Below are positions 52,062 through 61,971 of a DNA stretch of 64,000 bases, piece by piece. Within the stretch, counting starts at the first letter, position 1. Every line of letters begins with the position of its first letter. A program made the position numbers and the translations under genes. The DNA is from Clostridia bacterium (GTDB lineage Bacteria; Bacillota; Clostridia; Oscillospirales; Acutalibacteraceae): positions 1 to 64,000 of the forward strand of contig JAFQCT010000004.1 of assembly GCA_017399405.1 (NCBI GenBank), read 5' to 3'. The notes beneath the pieces are model-generated. The model had not been told where the DNA came from. It made no database searches and saw only the letters and a list, made by a program, of their open reading frames with translations.

Positions 52062-53078
52062 ATGAAATACATTGAATTTGATAACAGCAAAGAATTTGAT
52101 TTAATCCTTTTAGGTCGTGTGGCAGTTGACTTAAACCCTGTTGATTACTATTGCCCACTTAATGAAAGTACAACATTTAAGAGATATTTAGGTGGCTCAC
52201 CTGCAAATATTGCAGTTGGTCTTGCTCGTCTTGGCAAAAAATGTGGTTTCTTTGCCCGCGTTTCTGACGACCAACTCGGTACTTTCGTAACCGACTATTT
52301 TGATAACGAGGGTATTGATACTTCTCATATCAAGCGTTGCCAGAATGGTGAAAAAATCGGTCTTACATTTACTGAAATTAAGTCAGAAACTGAAAGTTCA
52401 ATCGTTATGTATCGTAACGAGGCTGCTGACCTTAAATTAGATGTAGAAGATATTGATGAAGACTATATCAACCGTGCAAAAGCAATTCTTATTTCCGGTA
52501 CAGCACTTGCAGAAAGCCCATCAAGAGAAGCGGCACTTAAAGCAGTGGCACTTGCTAAAAAGAACGGTGTGCCAATTATTTTTGATATTGACTACCGTGC
52601 ATATAACTGGAAGAATAGTGACGAAATCGCAATTTACTATTCTTCAGTTGCTCGTGAGGCTGATATTATTCTCGGCTCTCGTGAAGAATATGACCTTACA
52701 GAGAAATTTATCAAAGTAGGTATGACAGATAAAGAAACTGCAGCATACTGGCACTCACAGAATGCTAAAATCGTAATTATTAAACACGGTAAAGAAGGCT
52801 CAACTGCTTATACAAATGACGGTGAAAGTTATTCAATTAAACCATTCCCTGTAAAACTTCTTAAATCATTCGGTGGCGGTGACGGTTACGCCAGTGCTTT
52901 CCTTTACGGTATTTTTGAAGGTTGGGAAATTATTGACGCTCTTGAATTCGGCTCTGCATCTGCAGCTATGCTTGTAGCTTCTCACGCTTGCTCACAAGAT
53001 ATGCCAACAGTCGATGCAGTTAAGAAATTTATTGCAGACGAAAAAGCAGAGTACGGAGATATGATTGCTCGCGTATAA
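52062..53078 (+). CDS. iolC: 5-dehydro-2-deoxygluconokinase
   Basis: 338 residues. PfkB kinase with LGGSPANIAVGLARLG and SFGGGDGYASAFLYG near the C terminus (catalytic Asp in the GGGD loop). It phosphorylates 5-keto-2-deoxygluconate in inositol catabolism. It lies three bases after the aldolase gene; translation is closely coupled. Confidence 0.93.
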   Translation: MKYIEFDNSKEFDLILLGRVAVDLNPVDYYCPLNESTTFKRYLGGSPANIAVGLARLGKKCGFFARVSDDQLGTFVTDYFDNEGIDTSHIKRCQNGEKIGLTFTEIKSETESSIVMYRNEAADLKLDVEDIDEDYINRAKAILISGTALAESPSREAALKAVALAKKNGVPIIFDIDYRAYNWKNSDEIAIYYSSVAREADIILGSREEYDLTEKFIKVGMTDKETAAYWHSQNAKIVIIKHGKEGSTAYTNDGESYSIKPFPVKLLKSFGGGDGYASAFLYGIFEGWEIIDALEFGSASAAMLVASHACSQDMPTVDAVKKFIADEKAEYGDMIARV

Positions 53079-53092
53079 AATCGGTGATTAAA

Positions 53093-53782
53093 ATGTTGAA
53101 GAAGTTAAAAAAGAACAAAATCTTCAAACGAATAATAGCCACGGTGCTTTGCATAATCCTTTTAGTCGGAATTGTGGTTGCAGGCATAAATATTTATATG
53201 GTGTCTTATGTGGATGAGTATATTCTCACAATGGATGAAGTGGGTGAATACGATTTTGACTGTGTAATGATTATGGGTGCAGGTATCTGGGGTACAGAGC
53301 CGTCACCAATGCTACAAGAAAGACTTGATTTCGGTATTGATGTGTATTTTACAGGTTGTACTGACCGTATTCTTATGACAGGCGACCATGCCCGCGAAGA
53401 ATATGACGAAGTAAACATTATGAAAGACTGTGCTATTGAAGAAGGTGTGCCTGCTGATAATGTGTTTATGGACCACGCAGGACTTTCAACTTACGAGTCA
53501 ATGTATCGTGCCCGTGATGTTTTTCAGGTAGAAAAAATGGTAATTGTTACTCAAAAATATCATTTGTACCGTTCAATTTATAATGCACGCAAATTGGGTA
53601 TAGATGCTTACGGAGTGGCTGCCGACAAAATGCAATACGGATTTTATAACAATATGCGAGAATGGTTGGCAAGAGTAAAAGATTTTTTCTATTGTGAAAT
53701 CCAACCTGAACCAACATATTTAGGGGACCCAATCTCAATTCACGCAAGTGGTTCATTAACAGATGACAAAGAACGAATATAA
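53093..53782 (+). CDS. SanA/YdcF-type DUF218 membrane-anchored protein
   Basis: 229 residues. One N-terminal helix (about 14-36) and a DUF218 domain (about 57-205) with VMIMGAGIWG, RILMTGDHARE and VIVTQKYHLYRS. SanA-like proteins influence envelope barrier function, for instance vancomycin sensitivity. Its placement inside an inositol operon is unexpected. The ATG at 53093 is preferred; a GTG at 53084 is the alternative. It overlaps nothing, but is 14 bases after iolC and 10 before iolB. Confidence 0.82.
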   Translation: MLKKLKKNKIFKRIIATVLCIILLVGIVVAGINIYMVSYVDEYILTMDEVGEYDFDCVMIMGAGIWGTEPSPMLQERLDFGIDVYFTGCTDRILMTGDHAREEYDEVNIMKDCAIEEGVPADNVFMDHAGLSTYESMYRARDVFQVEKMVIVTQKYHLYRSIYNARKLGIDAYGVAADKMQYGFYNNMREWLARVKDFFYCEIQPEPTYLGDPISIHASGSLTDDKERI

Positions 53783-53792
53783 AGGTGATACT

Positions 53793-54560
53793 ATGTACGA
53801 AAATCCAAATTTTAATTCAAACAACGAAAAAATCCTTTGTGAAATGAATGGCAAAAATGCAGATATGCTTATGAACATCAAAACAAAGGTGTTAAAAGCA
53901 GGCGAAAGTGTTACAATCTGTGACGCAAATAACGAAACTGCAATACTTTTGCTTTCAGGTGATGTAGAATATTCATTTGACGGTAAAACAGAAAACGCAA
54001 AGCGTGAAAATCAGTTTATCGACAGACCATACTGTGTTCATTTTTCAAGAAAAAATGAAGTAACAGTTACTGCAAATGCCGATTCAAGAATTTTAGTTCA
54101 GCAAACAGATAACGAAAATGATTTCGGTTTTATTTGGTATAGCCCTGAAAATGTAATTTTACAGGAATTCGGCAAAGACCAATGGAATGGTACTGCACAC
54201 AGACAAGTGCTTACACTTTTTGATTACGAAAATGCACCATATTCAAATATGGTTTTAGGTGAGGTAATTCATAAACCTGGTTGCTGGTCAAGTTACCCAC
54301 CACATTACCACCCACAGCCTGAAGTATATTACTATGAATTCGATAAGCCACAAGGCTTTGGCGTAGGTTTCAATGGTGATGATTGTTATAAAGTAGAAGA
54401 CCAAGGAGTTCTTTGTATTACACCAATGAAAACACATCAGCAGGTGGCTGCCCCTGGTTACTCAATGTGCTATGTATGGATGATTAGACATTTAGAAAAT
54501 GACCCTTGGATTAAAACACGAATAGACGACCCAGACCACAAATGGCTCTTGGATTTATAA
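53793..54560 (+). CDS. iolB: 5-deoxy-glucuronate isomerase
   Basis: 255 residues, a bicupin. SSYPPHYHPQPEVYYYEFDKPQGFG supplies metal-binding His/Glu, with TPMKTHQQVAAPGY further on. It isomerises 5-deoxy-glucuronate to 5-keto-2-deoxygluconate. GGTGATACT precedes the ATG at 53793. Confidence 0.93.
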   Translation: MYENPNFNSNNEKILCEMNGKNADMLMNIKTKVLKAGESVTICDANNETAILLLSGDVEYSFDGKTENAKRENQFIDRPYCVHFSRKNEVTVTANADSRILVQQTDNENDFGFIWYSPENVILQEFGKDQWNGTAHRQVLTLFDYENAPYSNMVLGEVIHKPGCWSSYPPHYHPQPEVYYYEFDKPQGFGVGFNGDDCYKVEDQGVLCITPMKTHQQVAAPGYSMCYVWMIRHLENDPWIKTRIDDPDHKWLLDL

Positions 54561-54587
54561 ACAAACCTTTTAATAGGAGATGATATT

Positions 54588-56507
54588 ATGGCAAAAATGA
54601 CAATGGCTCAGGCACTTGTTAAGTTCCTTGACAATCAGTATGTGTCTTTTGACGGAGTTGAAACAAAGTTCGTTGACGGTATTTTTACAGTATTCGGTCA
54701 CGGTATTGTTCTCGGTCTTGGTGAGGCACTTGACTCTGATAAAGGCGAACTTAAAGTTTATCAGGGCAAAAACGAGCAAGGAATGGCTCATGTTGCAACA
54801 GCCTTTGCAAAGATGAACAACAGACGAAAAATTATCGCTTGTGCATCTTCAATCGGTCCCGGTGCTGCTAATATGATTACAGCAGCCGCTACTGCAACAG
54901 TTAATAATGTGCCACTTCTTTTATTCCCTGCTGACACATTCTCAACTCGTCAGCCTGACCCTGTACTTCAACAGTTTGAACAAGAAAACTCACTTGCTAC
55001 AACAACAAATGATGCTTATAAAGCAGTTACAAGATATTGGGATAGAATTCAGCGTCCCGAACAGTTAATGTCTGCAATGATAAATGCAATGCGTGTACTT
55101 ACTGATACTGCAAACGCAGGTGCCGTTGCAATTTGTCTTTGTCAGGATGTTGAGGGTGAAAGTTATGATTACCCTGACTCATTCTTTGCAAAAAGAGTAC
55201 ATAAAATTGTTCGTATGCCGGTAGCAACAGAAGAACTTGAAGATGTAGTTAATGTTGTTAAGAATGCTAAAAAACCGCTTGTAATCTGCGGTGGCGGTGT
55301 TCGTTATTCAGAAGCAGGCGAAGCACTTGAAAAATTCTGTGCAGAGTTCAATATTCCTTTTGCAGAAACTCAAAGCGGTAAAACTGCTTGCCTTTCATCA
55401 GATAAATACAATCTTGGCGGTCTTGGTGTTACAGGTAATTCAGCAGGTAATGTAATGGCAAAAGATGCAGATGTAGTTATCGGTATCGGTACTCGTTTCT
55501 CTGACTTTACAACTGCTTCAAAGTCACTTTTCAAAGACGATGTTAAGATGGTTACAATCAACACATCTCGTTTTGACGCATACAAACTTGACGCAGTTAA
55601 AATGGTTGCTGATGCTAAACTCGGTATTCTCGCTCTTGGCGATGAACTTCGCAAAGCAGGTTACAAATCAGCATATACAACTGAAATCCAAGACGCAAAA
55701 GCAGATTGGGACAAAGAAATGGAATTCCTCAGCAATTATAATTATGACGAGAATTTCAAACCACTTATCGCTGCTCGTGATGAAAAAACAATCCCTGAAT
55801 TTGTTCAGAAAATCGGCGGTGTAATTACACAGACTGCAGCACTTGCTATGATTAGAAAACTCATTCCTGCAAATGCTCTTTGCACAGGTGCAGCAGGCTC
55901 ACTCCCCGGTTGTTTACAGAGAATGTGGACTTCTGACGAGCGTTATTCATACAATATGGAATATGGTTATTCTTGTATGGGTTACGAAATCGCAGGTGCA
56001 TTAGGCTCAAAGATGGCTCACCCTGAATGTGAAAGCTATGCTATGTGCGGTGACGGTAGTTACTTAATGCTTCACAGCGAACTTGTAACAAGTATTCAGG
56101 AAAATAAGAAAATCAATGTTCTTCTTTTCGATAATAGCGGTTTTGGTTGTATCAACAACCTCCAGATGTCAAACGGTATCGGCAATCTTGCAACAGAGTT
56201 CCGTTATCGTGATGACAATGGCGATTTGCTCGGTGACCTTATTCCAATCGACTTTGCTATGGCTGCTGCCGCATACGGTTGTAAGACATACACAGCAAAA
56301 ACAATGGAAGAACTTGAATTCGCACTTATTGATTCACAAAAACAGACAGTTTCAACACTTATTGACATTAAAGTACTTCCAAAGTCAATGACTGACGGTT
56401 ACGGTGCTTGGTGGCATACAGGTGTTCCATCTGTTTCAACAAATGAAAAAGTAAATAATGCCTTCTTGGAGAAGGAAGAAAATAAAAACAAAGCAAGGAG
56501 ATATTGA
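54588..56507 (+). CDS. iolD: 3D-(3,5/4)-trihydroxycyclohexane-1,2-dione hydrolase
   Basis: 639 residues. Thiamine-diphosphate enzyme of the acetolactate-synthase group: a pyrimidine-binding N-terminal domain with [15 protein letters not shown], a central domain, and the TPP site [14 protein letters not shown]...NSGFGCINN. It hydrolyses the cyclic dione of inositol breakdown, opening the ring. Follows iolB after 27 bases; AGGAGATG precedes the ATG. Confidence 0.95.
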   Translation: MAKMTMAQALVKFLDNQYVSFDGVETKFVDGIFTVFGHGIVLGLGEALDSDKGELKVYQGKNEQGMAHVATAFAKMNNRRKIIACASSIGPGAANMITAAATATVNNVPLLLFPADTFSTRQPDPVLQQFEQENSLATTTNDAYKAVTRYWDRIQRPEQLMSAMINAMRVLTDTANAGAVAICLCQDVEGESYDYPDSFFAKRVHKIVRMPVATEELEDVVNVVKNAKKPLVICGGGVRYSEAGEALEKFCAEFNIPFAETQSGKTACLSSDKYNLGGLGVTGNSAGNVMAKDADVVIGIGTRFSDFTTASKSLFKDDVKMVTINTSRFDAYKLDAVKMVADAKLGILALGDELRKAGYKSAYTTEIQDAKADWDKEMEFLSNYNYDENFKPLIAARDEKTIPEFVQKIGGVITQTAALAMIRKLIPANALCTGAAGSLPGCLQRMWTSDERYSYNMEYGYSCMGYEIAGALGSKMAHPECESYAMCGDGSYLMLHSELVTSIQENKKINVLLFDNSGFGCINNLQMSNGIGNLATEFRYRDDNGDLLGDLIPIDFAMAAAAYGCKTYTAKTMEELEFALIDSQKQTVSTLIDIKVLPKSMTDGYGAWWHTGVPSVSTNEKVNNAFLEKEENKNKARRY

Positions 56508-56508
56508 T

Positions 56509-57402
56509 ATGCTTGATAAAAACAAAGTAAAACTCGGTATTGCACCTATCGCTTGGACAAATGACGATATGCCTGACCTTGGTGCTGAAAACACATTTGA
56601 ACAGTGCATTTCTGAAATGGCACTTGCAGGTTTCACAGGTTGTGAGGTTGGTAACAAGTATCCAAGAGATACAAAAGTTCTTAAAAAAGCACTTGAACTT
56701 CGCGGTATGCAAATCTGCAACGCTTGGTTCTCAAGTTTTCTTATTACAAAACCTTACGAAGAAGTTGAAAAAGACTTTATCGAGCACATCACATTCCTTA
56801 AAGAAATGGGTGCAAAAGTTGTCGGCATTTCTGAGCAAGGCCACTCAATTCAGGGCACAGACCTTTCAATTTTTGATGATAAATATGTTATGAATGACGA
56901 AGAATGGGATATGCTCTGCACAGGTATCAACAAACTTGGTAAAGTTGCAAAAGATATGGGTATAGCTCTTTGCTTCCATCATCATATGGGCACAGTTGTT
57001 CAAACAACTGCTGAAATTGACAGAATGATGGAAAATACAGACCCTGAACTTTTCGGTCTTCTTTTTGATACAGGTCACTTGGCATATTGTGGTGAAGATT
57101 ATATGGCAGTTCTTAAGAAATACGCAAAGAGAATCCGTCATGTGCACCTTAAAGATATCCGTCCTGATGTTGTAGCAAAAGTTAAAGCAGAAAAAATGAG
57201 TTTCTTACAGGGTGTTCGTGCAGGTGCTTTCACAGTTCCTGGTGACGGCGTAATCGATTTCAAACCTGTATTCGATGTTCTTGAAGAAACAGGTTACGAG
57301 GGATATGTTCTTGTTGAGGCCGAGCAGGACCCTGCAATCGCAAATCCATTTGAGTACGCTTTGAAAGCTCGTAAATACATTTCTGAGGTATCAGGACTTT
57401 AA
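56509..57402 (+). CDS. iolE: myo-Inosose-2 dehydratase
   Basis: 297 residues, a sugar-isomerase/endonuclease-IV-like TIM barrel. [26 protein letters not shown] is the IolE N-terminal signature; [11 protein letters not shown] and [11 protein letters not shown] carry metal ligands. It dehydrates 2-keto-myo-inositol. AAGGAG lies eight bases before ATG 56509, one base past the iolD stop. Confidence 0.95.
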   Translation: MLDKNKVKLGIAPIAWTNDDMPDLGAENTFEQCISEMALAGFTGCEVGNKYPRDTKVLKKALELRGMQICNAWFSSFLITKPYEEVEKDFIEHITFLKEMGAKVVGISEQGHSIQGTDLSIFDDKYVMNDEEWDMLCTGINKLGKVAKDMGIALCFHHHMGTVVQTTAEIDRMMENTDPELFGLLFDTGHLAYCGEDYMAVLKKYAKRIRHVHLKDIRPDVVAKVKAEKMSFLQGVRAGAFTVPGDGVIDFKPVFDVLEETGYEGYVLVEAEQDPAIANPFEYALKARKYISEVSGL

Positions 57403-57434
57403 TTTATAAATAATCCTAAAAGGAGAAAATAAAA

Positions 57435-58943
57435 ATGGCAGTAGAAAAATTACAATATTTTGTGAACGGTCAGTTCAAAGATTCAAAAACTGATGTTTGG
57501 TATGACCTTCACAATCCAAGTACAGGCGAAGTAGTAGGTCAAGCACCTTGCTGTACAAATGACGAAGTTCTCGAAGCAATCGAGGCAGCAAAGAAAGCAT
57601 ATCCGGGTTGGAGAGCAACTCCTGCAATCAAGAGAGCACAGATTCTTTACAAAATCCGCGAACTTATTATTCGCGATATGGAAGAACTTACAATGTGTGT
57701 TGCTTGTGAAAACGGTAAAGTTTGGGGCGAAGCAGAGGGCGATGTTCTCAAAGCAAAAGAAGGTACAGAACTTGCAACTCAGGTTCCATCTCTTATGATG
57801 GGTGAAAGCCTTATGGACGCATCTTCAGGTTATGATACAGTTAAATACCGTGAACCTCTCGGCGTTTTTGCAGGTATCGTTCCTGTAAACTTCCCTGCAA
57901 TGATTCCATTCGGTTGGATGGCTCCTACTTGTATTGCAACAGGTAATACAATGGTGCTTAAAGCAGCATCTCTTACACCAAAAACAGCAATGAAATTTGC
58001 TGCAATTTATAAAGAAGCAGGTGTTCCTGACGGTGTTATCAATGTTATCACTTGCTCAAGAAACGAAGTAAACACAATTCTTGACCACCCAGATGTTAAG
58101 GGTATTACATTTGTAGGCTCAACTCCGGTAGGTCTTAAAGTTTATTCTCGTGCAGCTGCTGCAGGCAAGCGTTGTCAGGCTCTTACTCAGGCTAAGAACC
58201 ACGCTCTTGTTATGTCAGACTGTGCACTTGAAAGAACAGTAGCAGGTGTTATCAACTCTGCTTATGGTTGTGCAGGTCAGCGTTGTATGGCTCTTACTTG
58301 CTGTGTTGTTGAAGAAGCAATCGCAGATAAGTTTGTTGCAGAACTTGTTAAACAAGCAAAGAATATTAAAGTTGGTCCATCTTGGGAAAAGACATCAAAA
58401 CTCGGACCTATTACATATAAAAAGCATTACGAAGAAGTTCTCGCTGACATTCAAAAAGGTATTGACGAGGGTGCAGAACTTGTTCTTGACGGTCGTGATG
58501 TTAAGGTTGAGGGTTACGAAAACGGTTACTTTATCGGACCTACAATCTTTGACAAGGTTACAGCTGATATGACAATCGGTGATGAAGAAGTGTTCGGACC
58601 TGTTCTTTGCATTAAGCGTTGCAAGAATTTTGAAGAAGGCCTTAAGATTATGAACGACAACCCTTATGCAAACGGTTCTGTTATCTATACACAGAGTGGC
58701 TATTTTGCTCGTCAGTTTGCTCGCTACACAGATGGCGGTCAGGTTGGTATCAATGTTGGTATTCCTGTTCCTGTTGGTTTCTTCCCATTCTCAGGTCACA
58801 AGCAGTCATTCTTTGGTGATTTACACTGCTTAGGTAAAGATGCATATCGCTTCTACACAGAATCAAAAGCAGTTACACAGCACTGGTTTGATGAGGAAGA
58901 AAAATCAACCACTACCGTAAGCACATGGGACGGAACAATATAA
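57435..58943 (+). CDS. iolA: CoA-acylating methylmalonate-semialdehyde dehydrogenase
   Basis: 502 residues. Aldehyde dehydrogenase fold with the catalytic Cys in GCAGQRCMALT, MVLKAASLTPKTAM and PFSGHKQSFFGDLH, typical of MmsA/IolA. It turns malonate semialdehyde into acetyl-CoA plus CO2, or methylmalonate semialdehyde into propionyl-CoA, ending the pathway. AAGGAGAA precedes the ATG at 57435. Confidence 0.95.
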   Translation: MAVEKLQYFVNGQFKDSKTDVWYDLHNPSTGEVVGQAPCCTNDEVLEAIEAAKKAYPGWRATPAIKRAQILYKIRELIIRDMEELTMCVACENGKVWGEAEGDVLKAKEGTELATQVPSLMMGESLMDASSGYDTVKYREPLGVFAGIVPVNFPAMIPFGWMAPTCIATGNTMVLKAASLTPKTAMKFAAIYKEAGVPDGVINVITCSRNEVNTILDHPDVKGITFVGSTPVGLKVYSRAAAAGKRCQALTQAKNHALVMSDCALERTVAGVINSAYGCAGQRCMALTCCVVEEAIADKFVAELVKQAKNIKVGPSWEKTSKLGPITYKKHYEEVLADIQKGIDEGAELVLDGRDVKVEGYENGYFIGPTIFDKVTADMTIGDEEVFGPVLCIKRCKNFEEGLKIMNDNPYANGSVIYTQSGYFARQFARYTDGGQVGINVGIPVPVGFFPFSGHKQSFFGDLHCLGKDAYRFYTESKAVTQHWFDEEEKSTTTVSTWDGTI

Positions 58944-58963
58944 AAATATAAGGAGAATTTATT

Positions 58964-59971
58964 ATGCTTAAAATCGGTATTATCGGTGCCGGCCGTATTG
59001 GTAAAGTGCATCTTGAATCAATTTCATATCATGTAAAGGGTGCTGAAGTTGTTGCTATTGCAGACCCATTTATGAATGACGAAACTCGTGCTTTCTGCGA
59101 AGGTTTTGGCGTTGAAAAAATCTACACAGATTACACAAAAATCATTGAAGACGCTGACATTGACGCAGTTCTTGTATGTTCATCAACTGACACTCACGCT
59201 CCAATTTCTATTGAAGCAATCAATGCAGGTAAACATGTTTTCTGTGAAAAACCACTTGCAAATACAGTTGATAAAATTCTTGAAATTGCTGACGCTCTCA
59301 AGGCTCATCCTGACTGCAAATTCCAAGTAGGCTTCAACCGTCGTTTTGACCACAACTTTGCAGCAGTTCGTAAAGCATATGATGAAGGCAAAATCGGTGA
59401 AGCACAGATTCTTAAAATCACATCTCGTGACCCACAGGCACCACCTGTTGGCTACTGTGCAGCAAGCATTTTCCTTGATATGACAATTCATGATTTTGAT
59501 ATGGCTTGCTTCCTTACAAACAGCGATGTTGAAGAACTTTATGTTTACGCAGATGCTCTTATCAATCCATCAATCCGTGAATATGGCGATTTTGATACAG
59601 CAATTATCTCAATGAAAATGGCTAACGGTGCTCTTGCAGTTATCGACAACTCTCGTCAGGCTATGTATGGCTATGACCAGAGAGCAGAGCTTTTCGGCTC
59701 AAAGGGTATGGTTGCAACAACTAATGATACACTTTCAACTGCTGTAGTTTCAGATGCAAACGGTGTAACAGGCGAAAAACCACTTTATTTCTTCCTTGAA
59801 AGATATATGGGTAGCTTTGCAGAAGAAGTTAGACAGTTTGTTGATTGCTGTGTAAACAACAAAGAAACTCCTGTTGGTATTCACGCAGGTTTACAGTCAG
59901 TTAAGATTGCCCTTGCTGCTGAAAAATCAGCAAATGAAGGCAGACCAGTAAAACTTTCAGAAATTAACTAA
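58964..59971 (+). CDS. iolG: myo-Inositol 2-dehydrogenase
   Basis: 335 residues. Gfo/Idh/MocA family: the NAD loop GIIGAGRIGKVH, the catalytic EKPLA, and DMTIHDFDMACF. It starts inositol catabolism by oxidising myo-inositol to scyllo-inosose. It is last in the operon, before a strong terminator. AAGGAGAA precedes the ATG. Confidence 0.95.
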   Translation: MLKIGIIGAGRIGKVHLESISYHVKGAEVVAIADPFMNDETRAFCEGFGVEKIYTDYTKIIEDADIDAVLVCSSTDTHAPISIEAINAGKHVFCEKPLANTVDKILEIADALKAHPDCKFQVGFNRRFDHNFAAVRKAYDEGKIGEAQILKITSRDPQAPPVGYCAASIFLDMTIHDFDMACFLTNSDVEELYVYADALINPSIREYGDFDTAIISMKMANGALAVIDNSRQAMYGYDQRAELFGSKGMVATTNDTLSTAVVSDANGVTGEKPLYFFLERYMGSFAEEVRQFVDCCVNNKETPVGIHAGLQSVKIALAAEKSANEGRPVKLSEIN

Positions 59972-59983
59972 TAAAATAAATTG

Positions 59984-60008
59984 GGCGAGTTCAACTCGCC
60001 TATATTTT
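59984..60008 (+). terminator. Terminator of the inositol operon
   Basis: GGCGAGTT-c-AACTCGCC then TATATTTTT, 13 bases after iolG. Confidence 0.85.
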
Positions 60009-60024
60009 TAAGGAATGATTAAAA

Positions 60025-60495
60025 ATGTCTATTGAAAAAGGCAGAGAGTACTTCCGCCAGTTTGGAATGGAAGACAGAGTGCAGGAATTCGAGGTTTCAA
60101 GTGCTACTGTTGAACTTGCAGCACAGGCATTAGGCGTTGAGGGTGCAAGAATTGCAAAAACTCTTTCATTTATGGTAGGTGAACAGCCAATCCTTATACT
60201 TATGGCAGGGGATGTTAAGGTTGATAATTCAAAATACAAAGGATTTTTCCACACAAAAGCAAAGATGATGTCACCTGAACAGTTAGAAGAATATGTTGGT
60301 CATCAAATCGGTGGTGTTTGCCCATTCGGTATTAAAGACGGTGTAGATGTTTACCTTGATACATCAATGAAACGCTTTGAGACTGTATTCCCTGCAGTTG
60401 GTGGCAGTAACAGTGCTATTGAACTCACAATCGCAGAACTCGAAAAATACTCAAACTACAAAGAATGGGTTGAAGTTTCAAAACCAATTGAATAA
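60025..60495 (+). CDS. YbaK/EbsC-type aminoacyl-tRNA deacylase-like protein
   Basis: 156 residues. Family segments are FEVSSATVELAAQALGVEGARIAKTLSF, KYKGFFHTKAKMM and GGVCPFGIKDGV (the INS-type deacylase fold). Members hydrolyse mis-charged aminoacyl-tRNAs (Cys-tRNA-Pro or Ala-tRNA-Pro) or free relatives. It has its own ribosome binding site after the iol terminator, so it may be read through or use a weak promoter. Confidence 0.9.
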   Translation: MSIEKGREYFRQFGMEDRVQEFEVSSATVELAAQALGVEGARIAKTLSFMVGEQPILILMAGDVKVDNSKYKGFFHTKAKMMSPEQLEEYVGHQIGGVCPFGIKDGVDVYLDTSMKRFETVFPAVGGSNSAIELTIAELEKYSNYKEWVEVSKPIE

Positions 60496-60528
60496 GTGCA
60501 AAATGCAAAACGCAAAGTGCAAAATTAT

Positions 60529-60558
60529 AGGACGATTCAACACGAATCGTCCTTTTTG
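60529..60558. terminator. Terminator between YbaK and the DUF4352-like gene
   Basis: AGGACGATT (60529-60537) pairs with AATCGTCCT (60545-60553), with T's after it. Direct repeats of TGCAAAA lie just upstream (60497-60525). Confidence 0.8.
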
Positions 60559-60579
60559 TTAGAATATATACTATTTTAA

Positions 60580-61104
60580 TTATTCAACAACAAAAATCGC
60601 TTTGTTGCTTGTCCAGTAATCTGTTTCATATTCTACTTCTATTTTTTCAGCATCTTTTGGAACTTCAAAATACATGTAACCACTCATTTTTCTACCTGAA
60701 GAAATTGCATCTGATGAGAATAAGTTGTCTCCGTAGATGTATTCATCCATTGCAACATCGTCGGCATAGCATGAAAATTCAAACATTGAAAGATATGTAT
60801 CTGTGCTACCAATGTTTTCTGCTTCAAGCTTAAGATACACTATTTTATTTCCTTTTTCTGGTCCCATATACTCATTGTAGTCAGTATAAACACCACAATC
60901 AGCGTAGATGATTTTAAGAGAATCAGTAGTAAGCACATCACCAACTTTTACTGTAAGTGGTTTGCTTTCTTCTGTTTTATTGCCATCTGTTACACCTTCA
61001 CCTTGTGAAACGGTAGCTGAGCTATCATCACTACTACCAACTGCAAAAAATGCAAATGTAGCAAGAACGATAACTGCTAAAAGAACTGATAAGATTTTTT
61101 TCAT
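60580..61104 (-). CDS. Secreted DUF4352-like immunoglobulin-fold protein
   Basis: 174 residues. Signal peptide 1-27; a polar Ser/Thr-rich linker; then a beta-sandwich with VKVGDVLTTDSLKIIYADCGVY, NKIVYLKLEAENIGS and a final VEYETDYW. This resembles DUF4352/telokin-like proteins. No lipobox Cys is present. It is overlapped by four bases by the VanZ-like gene, so both are one operon. GGAGAAAAAA precedes the ATG at 61104. Function unknown. Confidence 0.75.
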   Translation of the reverse strand: MKKILSVLLAVIVLATFAFFAVGSSDDSSATVSQGEGVTDGNKTEESKPLTVKVGDVLTTDSLKIIYADCGVYTDYNEYMGPEKGNKIVYLKLEAENIGSTDTYLSMFEFSCYADDVAMDEYIYGDNLFSSDAISSGRKMSGYMYFEVPKDAEKIEVEYETDYWTSNKAIFVVE

Positions 61105-61514
61105 GATTTTTTCTCCTTTTTTATTATAATTACAGCAATAATAATTGCTGAAAATTCCATAACAATATCCCATATATCGAATGTTCCGTTTATTATGCCT
61201 ACCAATTGCAACAATTCGATAACGAGTGAAAATAAAACCGATAAAATGCAAGTAATTAGCCAGGATTTATTAAAACTTTTGAAACAAAAGAACAATGCAA
61301 AAGTCAAAGAGTAAGCCCATAAAATATCACAAGCCCAACAAGTTAAAAATCTATGAAAAGCATTGTCAAAGTAAAAATATGGTAGAGAAAAGCCTAAAAT
61401 ATTTTCAATAGTTGTGTTTATATAGGTGTTTTGGTAGCAAAATACATATATTGCTAATCCAATTGAAAGCGGAAAGGATATATTAAAAAATAAAAACAGA
61501 TTTTTTCTTTTCAA
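61101..61514 (-). CDS. VanZ-like membrane protein
   Basis: 137 residues with four helices: NLFLFFNISFPLSIGLAIYVF, the CWACDILWAYSLTFALFF region, SWLITCILSVLFSLVIELLQL and IVMEFSAIIIAVIII. The ELLQ and FDIWDI pattern is characteristic of VanZ-like proteins, some of which confer low-level glycopeptide resistance. The TTG at 61514 follows AAAGGAC at good spacing; an in-frame extension to 61601 would run into the operator. Probably repressed by the divergent XRE protein. Confidence 0.8.
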   Translation of the reverse strand: MKRKNLFLFFNISFPLSIGLAIYVFCYQNTYINTTIENILGFSLPYFYFDNAFHRFLTCWACDILWAYSLTFALFFCFKSFNKSWLITCILSVLFSLVIELLQLVGIINGTFDIWDIVMEFSAIIIAVIIIKKEKKS

Positions 61515-61551
61515 AATTAAAGTCCTTTGTCGGATTTGGTATCTTATAGCA

Positions 61552-61592
61552 ATTTTACCGCAAAATGCAGTAAAAGTCAATACTGCATTTTG
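61552..61592. promoter_or_regulatory. Divergent promoter with perfect 12-bp inverted-repeat operator
   Basis: CAAAATGCAGTA (61561-61572) and TACTGCATTTTG (61581-61592) are perfect inverted repeats eight bases apart. The minus-strand promoter for the VanZ-like operon, TTGACT (61575-61580), 17-nt spacer and TAAAAT (61552-61557), overlaps the operator. The plus-strand TATACT (61601-61606) serves the XRE gene. Confidence 0.8.
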
Positions 61593-61622
61593 TTGTAGCA
61601 TATACTATTATTGGTGATAATA

Positions 61623-61823
61623 ATGTATAGACGGATTCGTGATTTACGAGAAGATGCGGATTTAACACAAAAACAAATGGCAGATGCACTTCATTGTTCA
61701 CAACAGGTTTACAGTAACTATGAGTTAGGACAAAGAGACATTCCAACTTCAATACTGATTGCACTTGCAAAATACCATAAAACCACAACAGATTATATTT
61801 TAGGTTTAACCAACAGAAAATAA
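61623..61823 (+). CDS. Small XRE-family helix-turn-helix repressor
   Basis: 66 residues, a single helix-turn-helix domain: IRDLREDADLTQKQMADALHC, SQQVYSNYELGQRDIP and DYILGLTNRK. It is one whole domain without an effector part. The perfect inverted repeat upstream is the likely target for autoregulation and control of the divergent VanZ-like operon. GGTGATAAT precedes ATG 61623. Confidence 0.92.
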   Translation: MYRRIRDLREDADLTQKQMADALHCSQQVYSNYELGQRDIPTSILIALAKYHKTTTDYILGLTNRK

Positions 61824-61855
61824 CCTCTCAAGTTTTAACTTGGGAGGTTTCTTTT
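61822..61855 (+). terminator. Terminator after the small XRE gene
   Basis: AACCTCTCAAGTT pairs with AACTTGGGAGGTT (one mismatch), then T's. Confidence 0.85.
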
Positions 61856-61971
61856 GTATATCTTTAATAACTAATCAAACAATTATTTTTCACTTTATAC
61901 AATAGAAAAAATGATTAAAAAATATTATAATTATAATGTATAATTACAACTTATTTTTGGGAGTGAAAAAA

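Noticed and set aside
60580-61104. Lipoprotein call for the DUF4352-like protein
   Set aside because: The signal peptide lacks a lipobox Cys, so it is described as secreted.
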